Shown here: piece by piece, positions 8,407 through 17,134 of the stretch | Position numbering within the stretch: the stretch's first letter is position 1 | Layout: every line of letters begins with the position of its first letter | Program-made: the position numbers and the translations under genes | Notes under the pieces: generated by a model | Database searches by the model: none | Told to the model about the DNA's origin: nothing | What the model saw: the letters and a program-made list of their open reading frames with translations, nothing else | Assembly (NCBI GenBank): GCA_902805735.1 | Contig: CADCTW010000161.1 | Span: 1 to 64,000, forward strand | Length of the DNA stretch: 64,000 bases | DNA from: an uncultured Gemmatimonadota bacterium | Lineage (GTDB): Bacteria; Gemmatimonadota; Gemmatimonadetes; Longimicrobiales; Longimicrobiaceae | Direction: 5' to 3'

Positions 8407-8423
8407 AAAAGCTATGTACGCGT

Positions 8424-8598
8424 GAACAGTTCAGCGAGATACCCGCTCGACCGCCGTCAGGGTGTGGAAGCCGATGGGGTACTCACCGTACTTGTCGAAG
8501 GGCCAGTTGGGAACGTACTTGCCCAGGTCCCCCGCTTCCCGGTTGGACACGTACCGGGTGGAGATCCGGATCGTGTCCCCCACCTGCAGGCCGAGTTC
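8424..8598. repeat. 175-bp direct repeat, copy 1 (with 10506-10680)
   Basis: These bases match 10506-10680 with no difference that I could see by eye. They encode the C-terminal third of each of two paralogous lipoproteins, plus a few bases past the stop. The rest of the two genes has diverged, so the match points to recent duplication or gene conversion limited to this segment. Confidence 0.85.
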
Positions 8599-8889
8599 CC
8601 TGACCCGTGGCTGCACCTCGCCGGGAATCACTTCTACCACACGATTGATGTCGTGCGGCTCGCTCTCCAGCAGGCGGACTCGATCTACGTAGTAATACTG
8701 CGTTCCCCCTTCGACCGGCCGGCTCACGAACCGGACGATCACCCTTTCCGCAGTTATGTCAGCTTGGTCAGGGTTTGGGCCGGGGTATGCTCCAATGAGC
8801 GTCAGCAAAGCCGACTCGCAGCCGGCGATCGACAGCGCGCATGCGACCATCAGCGTTGTCCGAGCCAGGTGCTTTAGCCATCGAGTCAT
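8431..8889 (-). CDS. lipoprotein A, paralogue of the 10513-10968 product
   Basis: A 152-residue lipoprotein of unknown function. The signal peptide ends in ALSIAG before Cys24, followed by ESALLTLIGAYPGP. The C-terminal part (from GLQVGDTIRISTRYV to the end) is identical to that of the paralogue at 10513-10968, while the middle has diverged. The start at 8889 is five bases after the stop of the DUF6973-like gene, so they are probably one transcript. The domain looks all-beta; I do not recognise its family. An accessory or immunity role to the neighbouring protein is possible but unproven. Confidence 0.7.
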   Translation of the reverse strand: MTRWLKHLARTTLMVACALSIAGCESALLTLIGAYPGPNPDQADITAERVIVRFVSRPVEGGTQYYYVDRVRLLESEPHDINRVVEVIPGEVQPRVRELGLQVGDTIRISTRYVSNREAGDLGKYVPNWPFDKYGEYPIGFHTLTAVERVSR

Positions 8890-8894
8890 CGGAT

Positions 8895-10190
8895 TCACGG
8901 TTTGAAGTAGATGTACTTCCAATCCGGCACGAGTTGCTCTCGCGCCTGCGCGGCCTCGATCGTTTGCGCGCTCTTCCACTCGGGGATGTACTCAGCGTTC
9001 TCGGAGCGGTTCATGTAGTTGCGCACCTTCTCTCCCCACTCTTTCCAGTCCCACCGATCCCAGACCAGGTGGCCACGGAAGTTCCTGTACCGCACCTCGC
9101 GGCCGATGTCGTTGTTGTGCAGATCCATCACCCGGTCCGTGGGCTCATTGTTCCCTCTAGCTTCGTACGTGTCCGCGATCACCTTAGCGGTGAATGAGCC
9201 CGCGTAGCGATGCATCTGCATGTTCCAGAAGATGTGACGGTAGGCGTCCTGGTGCGTGCTGCTGTACTCCCCTGGGAAGTACTGCGCGGATTTGGCTCTC
9301 GCCCGGTCAGCCGCTTGCGACACCCGCCAGGCCTTGTACCCGACATACGCATGGACCAACACCGCGGCGACGGTGACGGGGTCGACCTGGATCGTCACCG
9401 CTCCACCTTCCCGGCCACTCTGGCGTCCGAGTGGCGTCCACCCGTTGCCGGTCGCAACGATCAGGTCGTCGATCGTAGCGCGCTTGCCGGTCGTGGTGAC
9501 TATGACCTCGTCCCACCTGCTGAAAAACGAACCATCCGCCAGGGACTCCTGGTAGTATAGCTTCTCAATCTCCGGTTGCTCCATCTGGAGAGAGTCGATC
9601 TCCATTTGCAATGTGGGGACCGCGTCGTCGCTAGGCGGCAGGTACTCCTCCTGGCCCTCCCAGCTCGGATCCACCGCAGGGTCGGATGTCGTGCCCGATC
9701 CGTCGTCTGCTGGGGGAGAGCAGCTCTCGCCCGTATCCGGGTCGATGATGCTTGTCTCGGTACACGCCATCACTCCGATCGTTTTCTTCCAATCATGCAG
9801 ATCCCTCTGGTACGCCGCCCACGCAAGCCGCTGCTGACGGTTTTCCTCCAGGGCGTCCCTCATCATCCCGGCGTACCCCTTGTGCGGGTACAGTTGGCGC
9901 AGGCGGCGCTCCAGATACCGCTGGTATTCCTCGTTTTCGGGACTGAGGGTGGTGAGGCCCGGATTTTTATGCAGGTACTCCCGGTACAGGATGTAGACGA
10001 CTGAGGCGGGGTACACCGGGGCACGCGACACGAACTCCGGAGTTTCCGGCCGCGCCATCGACGCATTCGACGCGGAGGTGCCGCGCAGAGGCTGCTTCTG
10101 TCCCGAATCCACCACGGATTCGCAACCTGGTGCAGACAGCACACCAAGCGAGACGACGACCAGAGCCAACCGGCGGAGAGGATGGCGCAT
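8895..10190 (-). CDS. lipoprotein with DUF6973-like C-terminal domain
   Basis: A 431-residue protein with a lipoprotein signal (SLGVLSAPG then Cys). It has a long charged middle region and a C-terminal domain containing HQDAYRHIFWNMQMHRY, about 25 residues and then MDLHNNDIGREV. The histidine/aspartate pattern around DAxRHxxWN and MDLHNNxxGR matches DUF6973, a domain of unknown function that I recall in some large secreted proteins. I preferred the ATG at 10190 over an upstream one at 10214 because the signal peptide fits better. It is followed within five bases by lipoprotein A, and lipoprotein B lies upstream. Confidence 0.6.
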   Translation of the reverse strand: MRHPLRRLALVVVSLGVLSAPGCESVVDSGQKQPLRGTSASNASMARPETPEFVSRAPVYPASVVYILYREYLHKNPGLTTLSPENEEYQRYLERRLRQLYPHKGYAGMMRDALEENRQQRLAWAAYQRDLHDWKKTIGVMACTETSIIDPDTGESCSPPADDGSGTTSDPAVDPSWEGQEEYLPPSDDAVPTLQMEIDSLQMEQPEIEKLYYQESLADGSFFSRWDEVIVTTTGKRATIDDLIVATGNGWTPLGRQSGREGGAVTIQVDPVTVAAVLVHAYVGYKAWRVSQAADRARAKSAQYFPGEYSSTHQDAYRHIFWNMQMHRYAGSFTAKVIADTYEARGNNEPTDRVMDLHNNDIGREVRYRNFRGHLVWDRWDWKEWGEKVRNYMNRSENAEYIPEWKSAQTIEAAQAREQLVPDWKYIYFKP

Positions 10191-10450
10191 GCGCGAGGGG
10201 GTGCAGCGTGGCATGATGCTTTACGTAAAAAGAGGGGGGGCATTCTTGCCCGCAACCTGCTTGACTGGCCAGCTCGCGAAGAAGCGCAAAAGATCCCAAA
10301 GGGTGCGGTTCAACTTACTTTGAGAGATCTGGGTCTGCAAGGGTGTGCGGAAAACGTGCGCGCGTTAGATGTATGCCGCCACAGAAAAGCGCACGCGGCT
10401 CTTCACGCGAAGGGCGGAGATGCGCGAGTAACGCGCGCGGTAGCGTTGAG
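10191..10450. other. intergenic region, no gene seen
   Basis: Together with the hairpin at 10451-10490 this fills the 322 bases between lipoprotein B and the DUF6973-like gene. It should contain the promoter of the latter, reading on the minus strand. I could not identify convincing promoter boxes, and no open frame looks coding. Confidence 0.5.
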
Positions 10451-10490
10451 CAAGACACCCCGGCGGCCACACGGCCGCCGGGGTGTCTTG
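10451..10490 (-). terminator. perfect hairpin after lipoprotein B
   Basis: An 18-bp perfect stem (CAAGACACCCCGGCGGCC pairing with 10473-10490) closes a four-base loop ACAC. It begins 22 bases after the stop of lipoprotein B on the minus strand. No clear T-run follows, so it could be a terminator that relies on the stem or on Rho, or it could be an RNA-stabilising structure. Confidence 0.75.
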
Positions 10491-10505
10491 CCTTCGTGCA
10501 CGCTC

Positions 10506-10680
10506 GAACAGTTCAGCGAGATACCCGCTCGACCGCCGTCAGGGTGTGGAAGCCGATGGGGTACTCACCGTACTTGTCGAAGGGCCAGTTGGGAACGTAC
10601 TTGCCCAGGTCCCCCGCTTCCCGGTTGGACACGTACCGGGTGGAGATCCGGATCGTGTCCCCCACCTGCAGGCCGAGTTC
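10506..10680. repeat. 175-bp direct repeat, copy 2 (with 8424-8598)
   Basis: The second copy of the segment, covering the C-terminal coding part of lipoprotein B. The identity stops sharply at 10681, where the two genes begin to differ. Confidence 0.85.
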
Positions 10681-10968
10681 GCTGACCTCCGCCTGGACAT
10701 CGCGGGACATCACCTCCACGACGCGGTTGATGTCGTGCGGCCTGGTCTTCAACAGGTGAACCCGGTCGACCAGAAAGAACTCGATCCCGGTCTCCGCCTG
10801 CTCACTTGCCGTCCGCACGATCACCGTTTCCGCTGCGATGTCGGTCTGGTCAGGGCCTGGGCCCGGGTATGCTCCGATGAGCGTCAGCAAAGCCGACTCG
10901 CACCCGGCGATCGACACCATCGATGCAAGCAGCGCCGCCGCCACCGCACGTCTGTACACCCGCATCAT
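10513..10968 (-). CDS. lipoprotein B, paralogue of the 8431-8889 product
   Basis: A 151-residue lipoprotein with the signal peptide ending VSIAG before Cys, followed by the same ESALLTLIGAYPGP stretch as lipoprotein A. The central part differs (ASEQAETGIEFFLVDRVHLL here), and the C-terminus is identical. It is the first gene of the three-gene minus-strand group lipoprotein B, DUF6973-like protein, lipoprotein A, but a strong hairpin separates it from the second. I chose the ATG at 10968; two methionines are adjacent. Confidence 0.7.
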   Translation of the reverse strand: MMRVYRRAVAAALLASMVSIAGCESALLTLIGAYPGPGPDQTDIAAETVIVRTASEQAETGIEFFLVDRVHLLKTRPHDINRVVEVMSRDVQAEVSELGLQVGDTIRISTRYVSNREAGDLGKYVPNWPFDKYGEYPIGFHTLTAVERVSR

Positions 10969-11085
10969 AGGATTCCTGGGATATCTCTGCGTGCCGCCCG
11001 CGTGTGCTGCATTGCGGAGATGCTTGAAGATGCCCTCATAGTAGCTGGGCGACAAGCCGACGTGCGAAAGTTGACTCAACTGCAG

Positions 11086-11150
11086 CTCACACAGAGACAC
11101 AGAGGCACAGAGATGAAGTTCATCTCTGTGCCTCTGTGTCTCTGTGTGAG
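11086..11150. repeat. CACAGAG hairpin, full (copy 5)
   Basis: Complete arms around ATGAAGTTCAT, itself palindromic, so the stem extends almost to the tip. It follows the stop of the M23-like gene on the minus strand by eight bases. Confidence 0.9.
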
Positions 11151-11158
11151 TCCTGTTG

Positions 11159-12562
11159 TCAGCCGCGCATCCAGCGCCCGTGATAGAAGCGGGTGTAGAA
11201 CTTGGCGCCGGAGGAGTCCTTGACGTCGTACTGGCCGTCGCCGTTGCCGTAGATGTCGCCGGAGTCGGTGGCGCGGCAGGAGACGCAGCGCATGCGCGTG
11301 GGCCACACGGTGTTGCCGCCGTACGGCTGGCCGTTGTAGGTGAGCGACTCGCCGTAGGCCACGCGCGCGTGCACGTGCTCGTCCCAGGGGCCGCCCGTCT
11401 TGCCGGCGTAGCCGATGATGGTGTTCATCCCCACGCTGGCGCCGCGCCCCACGGCCAGGCTCGTCATGTGCGCCATCAGGGCGCGGTAGGCGCCGTTCCT
11501 CACCACCACGTAGTTGCCCAGCGTGTAGTAGCCCTCGCTGTCGTAGTAGTCCCACCCCGCCCACTCCACGGTGCCCTGGATGGCGGAGTAGACGTTGGCG
11601 TTCTTGTGGGCGGGCCAGTCGTTGGCGTAGAACTGGTTGAGGCGGTCCGAGTAGCACTTGTAGATGTGGTAGTTCTGCCCCCACCAGCTCCCGTAGTTGC
11701 CGCTCATGGCGCTCCAGCCCGGGTCGCCGGGGCGCAGGTTGTAGTAGGTGCCGGAGTACGTCGTGGTATAGCCGCTGTAGAACTTGTTGGTGGCGTCCCA
11801 CACCGTCTGCCAGAAGAAGCCGGAAGGCTGCCCGAACTCGCACGCCTGCGCGGTCGCGCTGCGCAGCGGGGGGGCGGAGTACAGGGCCGGCGCGGCGACG
11901 GTCTCGCCGCCCTCGGCGGCGGTGGCGGCCACGCGGGCCGCATGGGCGCGGCTGCTCGCCCGCAGCTCCTCGGGCGCGGGCAGGGCGACCATGGCTTCGC
12001 GTACGGGCGTGAGGTCCAGCGAGCGCACGGAGCGGGTGGGCTTCTCCAGCCGCAGGTTCTGCAGGAGCATGCGGGCGCGCGCGTCCAGCCCGCGCTCGGC
12101 CGTCCACATCCCGATGCGGTACACGCGGCCGCCATCCGCCACGTAGATCAGCGAATACGAATCGGTGCCGGGGAGGCCGCTGACCGCAATCCCCCTGCGC
12201 CCGCCCACGATCACCTCGGAGCGGACGGGGGCAAGCTCGCGGTTGCGCTCCATGAGCGTCGCCACGAGCCCCTCGATCTGCTCGGGGCGCGTCTCGTAGG
12301 CGAGGGCCACGCGCATCACGGGGGAGCGCTCGTGCCCCCCCGTCTGCTCGCCCTCGGGGTTGAAGAGGGCGAAGCCATAGGTGTTGAAGAGCACGGGGTC
12401 GGGCTGCACGCGCCACTCGGCGGGCACGTCGATGGCCACGCCGGCCACCGGGTCGCGCACGGTCTGGGTGTTCGGCGCGGCCGGCTCGGGCGCGGTGGGC
12501 TGGTCGGCGCAGGCCGCCAGCAGGGCGGCGGCGGCAAGCGCGAGGGGGAGAGATCGGGGCAC
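11159..12562 (-). CDS. lipoprotein with M23-like peptidase domain, probably impaired
   Basis: A 467-residue protein with a lipoprotein signal (LAAAALLAA then Cys18). Residues about 35-175 form a domain I do not recognise. The C-terminal region (about 315-410) has the M23 lysostaphin-type pattern: TVEWAGW, YVVVRNGAYRALMAHM, GYAGKTGGPWDEHVHARV. The H365 and HxH (396-398) positions are kept. The first zinc motif, normally HxxxD, reads H319-K-N-A-N323, so the aspartate is asparagine. It may be a cell-wall-binding protein or a weak peptidase. It is followed by a full hairpin repeat. Confidence 0.7.
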   Translation of the reverse strand: MPRSLPLALAAAALLAACADQPTAPEPAAPNTQTVRDPVAGVAIDVPAEWRVQPDPVLFNTYGFALFNPEGEQTGGHERSPVMRVALAYETRPEQIEGLVATLMERNRELAPVRSEVIVGGRRGIAVSGLPGTDSYSLIYVADGGRVYRIGMWTAERGLDARARMLLQNLRLEKPTRSVRSLDLTPVREAMVALPAPEELRASSRAHAARVAATAAEGGETVAAPALYSAPPLRSATAQACEFGQPSGFFWQTVWDATNKFYSGYTTTYSGTYYNLRPGDPGWSAMSGNYGSWWGQNYHIYKCYSDRLNQFYANDWPAHKNANVYSAIQGTVEWAGWDYYDSEGYYTLGNYVVVRNGAYRALMAHMTSLAVGRGASVGMNTIIGYAGKTGGPWDEHVHARVAYGESLTYNGQPYGGNTVWPTRMRCVSCRATDSGDIYGNGDGQYDVKDSSGAKFYTRFYHGRWMRG

Positions 12563-12639
12563 GGGCGTCCTCCGGCAGCGGGCGAGGGGTGCGGCCGGCC
12601 GGGGCCGGCGCGCGGGGACGCCCTCACACTACGGCGGGA

Positions 12640-13413
12640 TCAGCGCGGGCTCTTCAACGTTCTTGCGCGGGCGGCGTACTGGCCCGGCGTCACGCCCAGC
12701 ACCCGCTTGAAGTGGCGGTGCAGGTGGCTCTGCGCCGCGAACCCCGTGGCGAAGGCCGCGCGCGAGATGCTCCACCCGCGGCGCAGCATCCTCATGGCGT
12801 GCGCCACGCGCAGCTGCGTCTGGTAGGCGTGCGGGGGGAGCCCGACCTCGCGCTTGAAGGCCCGCGCCAGGTGGAACCGGCTCACCCCGGCCACGCGCGC
12901 CAGGTGCTCCAGCGGCACCGGCTCGGCCCAGTGGGCTTCCAGGAAGGCTACCGCCTCGCGCACCGCCGCCGGCTCGCGCCCCGCGGCCGGGGTGCGTCCC
13001 CCGTGGCACACCAGCGCGGCCATGGCCTCCCAGGCCAGCGAGTCCGCTTCCAGCCCGCCCTCGCCGGCGGCGGCCCAGCGCGCGAAGGCGGCGGCGAGGG
13101 AGGCGTCGCGGCAGGTGACCCAGGCGAACTCGGCGCGGGGGCGGCCGGGGAGCTCGGCCGCGATCTCCTGCAGCTGCGCGGCGTCCAGGATCCGGTAGCC
13201 CCAGCCGTCCGCGCCCACCGAGTGACCGTGGTGCATCTCGCCGGGCGGCACCACCACCACGGAGCCGGCCGCCGCGTCGTGCGCCGCACCACGGCAGTAC
13301 ACGCGCCCCATTCCGGTGCACACCCACGCCAGCTGGAGGGTGTCGTGCGCATGGCGCCCGGTGGACTCCACCACGGCGTCAAGTGGCGTGCTGGCAGAGA
13401 GATGCGTCTGCAT
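12640..13413 (-). CDS. AraC-family transcription regulator
   Basis: A 257-residue DNA-binding regulator. The N-terminal half (about 10-130) is a cupin-like sensing domain with VVVVPPGEMHHGHS. The C-terminal 100 residues carry two helix-turn-helix motifs: LEHLARVAGVSRFHLARAFK, and the second around FATGFAAQSHLHRHFKRVLG, followed by TPGQYAARAR as is usual for the family. The effector and target are unknown. It stands between the M23-like lipoprotein on the same strand and a divergent secreted protein gene, either of which it could control. Confidence 0.92.
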   Translation of the reverse strand: MQTHLSASTPLDAVVESTGRHAHDTLQLAWVCTGMGRVYCRGAAHDAAAGSVVVVPPGEMHHGHSVGADGWGYRILDAAQLQEIAAELPGRPRAEFAWVTCRDASLAAAFARWAAAGEGGLEADSLAWEAMAALVCHGGRTPAAGREPAAVREAVAFLEAHWAEPVPLEHLARVAGVSRFHLARAFKREVGLPPHAYQTQLRVAHAMRMLRRGWSISRAAFATGFAAQSHLHRHFKRVLGVTPGQYAARARTLKSPR

Positions 13414-13556
13414 GGGGGCGGCGAGGTGCGGGCGGATCGTGCGCGGGAGAGCGTACAGGTGCGGGCACGTCGCGGGCCAGGCGCGGGGTTGATGCGGCCG
13501 CAGCGGAAAGGTACTATTGGGCCATCCGTTTCCCCTTCCTCGAACTTTGTCCCGAC

Positions 13557-14204
13557 ATGCGCTTCGCTCTCGTGCTGGGCACCGTCATCTCCCTCGCGGC
13601 GGCCGGCGACGCCGCCGCGCAGCGCTCCGTCGCCTCCACGCCCGTGGGGTCGCGCGTCCGCATCACCGTTCCCGAGGTGGCCGACGGCAGGGACGTCAAG
13701 GGAGGCTCCCGCTGGACCACCGGGACCCTCCTTTCGGCCAACTGGACCCGCGTCTCCATCAAAGTGGACGGCCAGGGCGAAGACAGCGAGTACACGGTCC
13801 CCTTCAGCGCCATCAACGATATCCAGGTGAGCAGGGGCATCGCGCGCAGCGGCGTGGCGGCGCGCCGGGGGCTGGTCCGCGGCGGGGCCGTGGGAACGGG
13901 GATCGCGCTGCTCCCCCTCGGCTTCGCGCGCATGATCATGAGCGGCGGGGGCGACAACAACAACGATCGCGAGCAGTTCGAGGGCGAGCCGCGGTGCAAC
14001 CGCGCCGAGACCGCGTGCAAAGTCTTTGAGCCGACCGCGTCCAACGCGCTGCGCAATGGCGCGATCGGGGCCCTGGTGGGCGGTGTGGTGGGGTACGTGG
14101 TGGGCTCCCGCCACCGCGAGACGTGGGAGCCGCTGCGCAACCCGCGCTTCGGGGTGATCGTGGCGCCGGGCGGGGTGGCGGTGCGCGTGGCGGCGGGGCG
14201 CTGA
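13557..14204 (+). CDS. secreted protein of unknown function
   Basis: A 215-residue protein with a signal peptide (MRFALVLGTVISLAAAGDAAAQ) followed by a small beta-rich region (about 30-95). A glycine-rich hydrophobic stretch near 110-128 and another at about 165-185 (GAIGALVGGVVGYVVG) could span or insert in a membrane. It keeps a pair of cysteines (RCNRAETACKVF). I do not recognise the family. The start at 13557 was chosen because the signal peptide begins there; the frame extends upstream without protein character. Confidence 0.6.
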   Translation: MRFALVLGTVISLAAAGDAAAQRSVASTPVGSRVRITVPEVADGRDVKGGSRWTTGTLLSANWTRVSIKVDGQGEDSEYTVPFSAINDIQVSRGIARSGVAARRGLVRGGAVGTGIALLPLGFARMIMSGGGDNNNDREQFEGEPRCNRAETACKVFEPTASNALRNGAIGALVGGVVGYVVGSRHRETWEPLRNPRFGVIVAPGGVAVRVAAGR

Positions 14205-14213
14205 AAGAGGGGC

Positions 14214-14233
14214 TCCCACAGAGGCACGGAGAA
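14214..14233. repeat. CACAGAG single arm, diverged (copy 6)
   Basis: A short left arm (CTCCCACAGAGGCACGGAGA) without a partner, between two convergent genes. Confidence 0.6.
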
Positions 14234-14241
14234 GTGCTCTG

Positions 14242-15168
14242 CTAGCTGCGGTCGGAGCGAACCACCATCACGCCGGTGAGGGTCATGGCGGCGCCGAGGA
14301 CGGCCCAGCCGGTGGGGCGCTCGCCGAGCATGGCGGCGGCGGCGATCATGGCCACCACGGGGGTCAGGTTGGAGAAGATGGCCGTGCGCGTGTTGCCGAT
14401 CCGCTCTACGCCCCGGTACCAGATCAGGTACGCGAGGCCGATGGCGAAGAGGGCGGAGAAGAGGAGGCCGCCCCAGGCGCGCGCATCCACCGCCTCCCAG
14501 CGCTGGCGGAGGATCGCGGGGGCACCAAGCACGAGCAGGCCGGCGGTGCCCACCCAGAGCGTCCACGCGGTGGTCGGAACGGAGCCGTAGCGGTCCACGA
14601 TGGGACGCGCGCCCACGGTGTAGACGGCCCACACCACGGCGGCGAGCGCCAGGATCAGGTCGCCGGCCAGGGCGTCGCTCCCTTCCAGGAGCGCGCCGGC
14701 CCCCGTCACCAGGCCGATGCCGAAGACGGAGAGGAGGGCGCCGGCCCAGGTGCGCCATCCCGGGCGCTCGTGGCCGGTGAGCATCGACAGGAAGGCGGTG
14801 AAGATGGGGGTGAGCGCCAGGATCAGCGCGGCGCTCCCCGCGCGGGTCAGCGACAGGCCCAGGATGAAGCAGAGCTGGTAGGCCACGTTGCCCAGCAACC
14901 CCAGCCAAACGATGCGCGGGAGGTGGCGCCGCTCCGGCATCACCAGCGCGCCCTGGGCGCGCAGCACCGCGCCCACGAACACGGAGGCCACCGCGAAGCG
15001 AAGCGCGTTGAAGGCCAGCGGCTCGAACACGGCCAGCGCGCTCTTCACCACGGCGAAGTTCACGCCCCACACCAGCACCATCATCGCCAGCGCGCTCTCC
15101 GTCCATCCCCACCCCGGCACCGGCCCCGTGGCCTCCGCGCCGATGCCCGCCTCCTCGACCTCGTCCAT
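14242..15168 (-). CDS. EamA/DMT-family transporter
   Basis: A 308-residue inner-membrane protein with about ten transmembrane segments in two EamA repeats (about residues 25-155 and 165-300). These are marked by VWGVNFAVVKSAL with FNALRFAVAS in the first half and the matching VVWAVYTVGARPI in the second. Members export metabolites or amino acids; the substrate cannot be told. The start is the ATG at 15168. An upstream methionine would be encoded inside a CACAGAG repeat arm and is unlikely. Confidence 0.88.
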   Translation of the reverse strand: MDEVEEAGIGAEATGPVPGWGWTESALAMMVLVWGVNFAVVKSALAVFEPLAFNALRFAVASVFVGAVLRAQGALVMPERRHLPRIVWLGLLGNVAYQLCFILGLSLTRAGSAALILALTPIFTAFLSMLTGHERPGWRTWAGALLSVFGIGLVTGAGALLEGSDALAGDLILALAAVVWAVYTVGARPIVDRYGSVPTTAWTLWVGTAGLLVLGAPAILRQRWEAVDARAWGGLLFSALFAIGLAYLIWYRGVERIGNTRTAIFSNLTPVVAMIAAAAMLGERPTGWAVLGAAMTLTGVMVVRSDRS

Positions 15169-15219
15169 CCGCTCGCTCCCCCTGGTTCGTCGTGCACGGC
15201 GGGGAATGTAACTCGCTGG

Positions 15220-15239
15220 CTCACACGGAGACACGGAGG
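15220..15239. repeat. CACAGAG single arm (copy 7)
   Basis: One arm (CTCACACGGAGACACGGAGG) in the divergent interval between the EamA transporter and the small membrane protein, oriented towards the latter. Confidence 0.7.
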
Positions 15240-15311
15240 CGAGCTTGAAAGGGGGCCGGCGCGGAGCTACTTTCGTGCTCCGCGGTACATGGATTTCCTG
15301 ACTTGCTGACG

Positions 15312-15644
15312 ATGAAGAACAAACTGAGAGACGAGGGCGGGTTCATCATCTTCGGGGCCCTGATCCTGATCGTCGTGCTGCTGGTGGTGGGCGTGCTGCT
15401 GGGGAAGGTGCTCCGCAAGCAGTACCCGGACTCGTACATCGAAGCCACGGCCGCGCGCCACTGGCTGGTCACCGACGCGGAGATGGAGATGGGCGGGCGC
15501 ACCGTGGGCCGGCTGCGCCAGGGCGACTCCGTGTGGGCCACGCGCCTGGAGAACGGCGACGTGGCCATCACCACCGACCGCGCCGGGCGGAAGGTGGTCG
15601 GCTTCGTGGGCTCCGCCGCGCTCTCGGCCGTGCGCGGGAACTGA
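15312..15644 (+). CDS. small single-pass membrane protein
   Basis: A 110-residue protein with one membrane helix at about residues 12-33 (FIIFGALILIVVLLVVGVLL). A basic stretch follows, then a soluble C-terminal domain of about 70 residues that looks like a small beta-barrel (TVGRLRQGDSVWATRLENGD, SH3-like in rhythm). The function is unknown. The start is the ATG at 15312. The stop lies next to the likely start of the SLC13-type transporter, which suggests co-translation and a possible link to that transporter. Confidence 0.65.
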   Translation: MKNKLRDEGGFIIFGALILIVVLLVVGVLLGKVLRKQYPDSYIEATAARHWLVTDAEMEMGGRTVGRLRQGDSVWATRLENGDVAITTDRAGRKVVGFVGSAALSAVRGN

Positions 15645-15646
15645 AG

Positions 15647-17134
15647 CTGAACACCCCGCCCGAAGTCATCTCCGCCGGCGAGCAGCGCTTCGAGCGGCTG
15701 CGCAACCGGGCGGGCTTCGTGCTGGCGCCGCTGGTGTTCGCGGCGCTGCTGATGGCGCCATTCGGGGGGCTGAAGCCGGAGGCGCACCGGCTGGCGGCGG
15801 TGATGGCCGCGGTGATCGTGCTGTGGATCACGGAAGCGCTGCCCATGCCCGTGACGGCGCTGCTGGGGGCGGCGGCGTGCGTGGCGCTGCGGGTGGCGCC
15901 GGCCAAGGAGGTGTTCGCGCCCTTCGCCGATCCGCTGATCTTCCTCTTCATCGGCTCGTTCATCCTGGCGCGGGCCATCTTCCTCCACGGGCTGGACCGG
16001 CGCGTCGCCTACGGCGTGCTCACCCTGCCCTGGATCGGCGGGCGGCCGGCGCGCGTGCTGCTGGCCTTCGGCGCGGTGACGGCGGCGCTCAGCGGGTGGC
16101 TGTCGAACACGGCCACCACCGCCATGATGTTCGGGATCGGCATGTCCATCCTGGGGGTGATGCGCAGCGGGGAGGGGCACGGGATCGACCCGCGCTACGC
16201 CACGGGGCTGATGCTGATGACCAGCTTCGCCGCCTCCATCGGCGGGCTGGCCACGCCCATCGGCACGCCGCCCAACGTGATCGGCATCGGCTTCATCCGC
16301 ACCATCCTGAGGGAGGAGATCACCTTCTTCGAGTGGATGGCGATCGGCGTGCCCGTCGTCGTGGTCCTCTTCGCCGCGCTCTACCTGTACCTCAACTGGC
16401 TCTCCCCCGCGGGCGTGGCGACGCTGGGCGCGGGCACGGAGCTGATCCGCCGCGAGCGCGCCGCGCTGGGCCCATGGACGCGCGGCCAGCGCTCCGTGGC
16501 CATCGCCTTCGGCGTGACGGCGGCGCTCTGGGTGATCCCCGGCATCGTGGCCCTGGCGGCAGGCGAGACGAGCCCGCTGTATCGCGAGATGAACGCGCGC
16601 ATCCCCGAGGCCGCGGCGGCGCTCCTGGGCGCGCTCCTCCTCTTCCTCCTTCCCGGCAGCGCTCCCGGCGAGCGGGCCATCGCGTGGGACGAGGCGGTGC
16701 GCATCGACTGGGGGGTGATCCTGCTGTACGGCGGCGGCTTCGCGCTGGGCGTGCTCTCCTTCAACACGGGCCTGGCGGAGGCGGTGGGCCGCGGCCTGAC
16801 CGGCCTCCTCCCGCTGCACGGCGAGTTCGGTCTGCTGGTGGCGTCGGTGATCGTGGCCGTGCTGGTGAGCGAGACGACCAGCAACACCGCCTCCGCCAAC
16901 ATGGTGGTCCCCGTCGTCATCTCCATCGCCACCGCCGCCGGCGTGGACCCGCTCCCCCCCGCCCTGGGCGCGACGATGGCGGCGAGCCTGGGCTTCATGC
17001 TCCCCGTCTCCACCCCCTGCAACGCCATCGTCTACGGCTCCGGCTACGTCCCTTTGATGCAGATGATCCGCTACGGGCTCATCCTGGACGTCATCGGCAT
17101 CGTCGTCATCGTCGCCGCCATGTCACTTCTTTGA
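15647..17134 (+). CDS. SLC13/DASS-family anion transporter
   Basis: A roughly 495-residue inner-membrane carrier expected to import dicarboxylates, sulfate or similar anions with sodium. It has about 11-12 hydrophobic segments, the SNTATTAMM motif near residue 160, GGLATPIGTPPNVIG, and the second-half counterpart SETTSNTASANMVVP. The family signature ending MLPVSTPCNAIVYGSG is present. The start is uncertain. No ATG, GTG or TTG lies in frame between a GTG at 15533 (inside the upstream gene) and one at 15718 (inside the first helix). CTG at 15641 or 15647 is the most likely. Confidence 0.88.
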   Translation: MNTPPEVISAGEQRFERLRNRAGFVLAPLVFAALLMAPFGGLKPEAHRLAAVMAAVIVLWITEALPMPVTALLGAAACVALRVAPAKEVFAPFADPLIFLFIGSFILARAIFLHGLDRRVAYGVLTLPWIGGRPARVLLAFGAVTAALSGWLSNTATTAMMFGIGMSILGVMRSGEGHGIDPRYATGLMLMTSFAASIGGLATPIGTPPNVIGIGFIRTILREEITFFEWMAIGVPVVVVLFAALYLYLNWLSPAGVATLGAGTELIRRERAALGPWTRGQRSVAIAFGVTAALWVIPGIVALAAGETSPLYREMNARIPEAAAALLGALLLFLLPGSAPGERAIAWDEAVRIDWGVILLYGGGFALGVLSFNTGLAEAVGRGLTGLLPLHGEFGLLVASVIVAVLVSETTSNTASANMVVPVVISIATAAGVDPLPPALGATMAASLGFMLPVSTPCNAIVYGSGYVPLMQMIRYGLILDVIGIVVIVAAMSLL

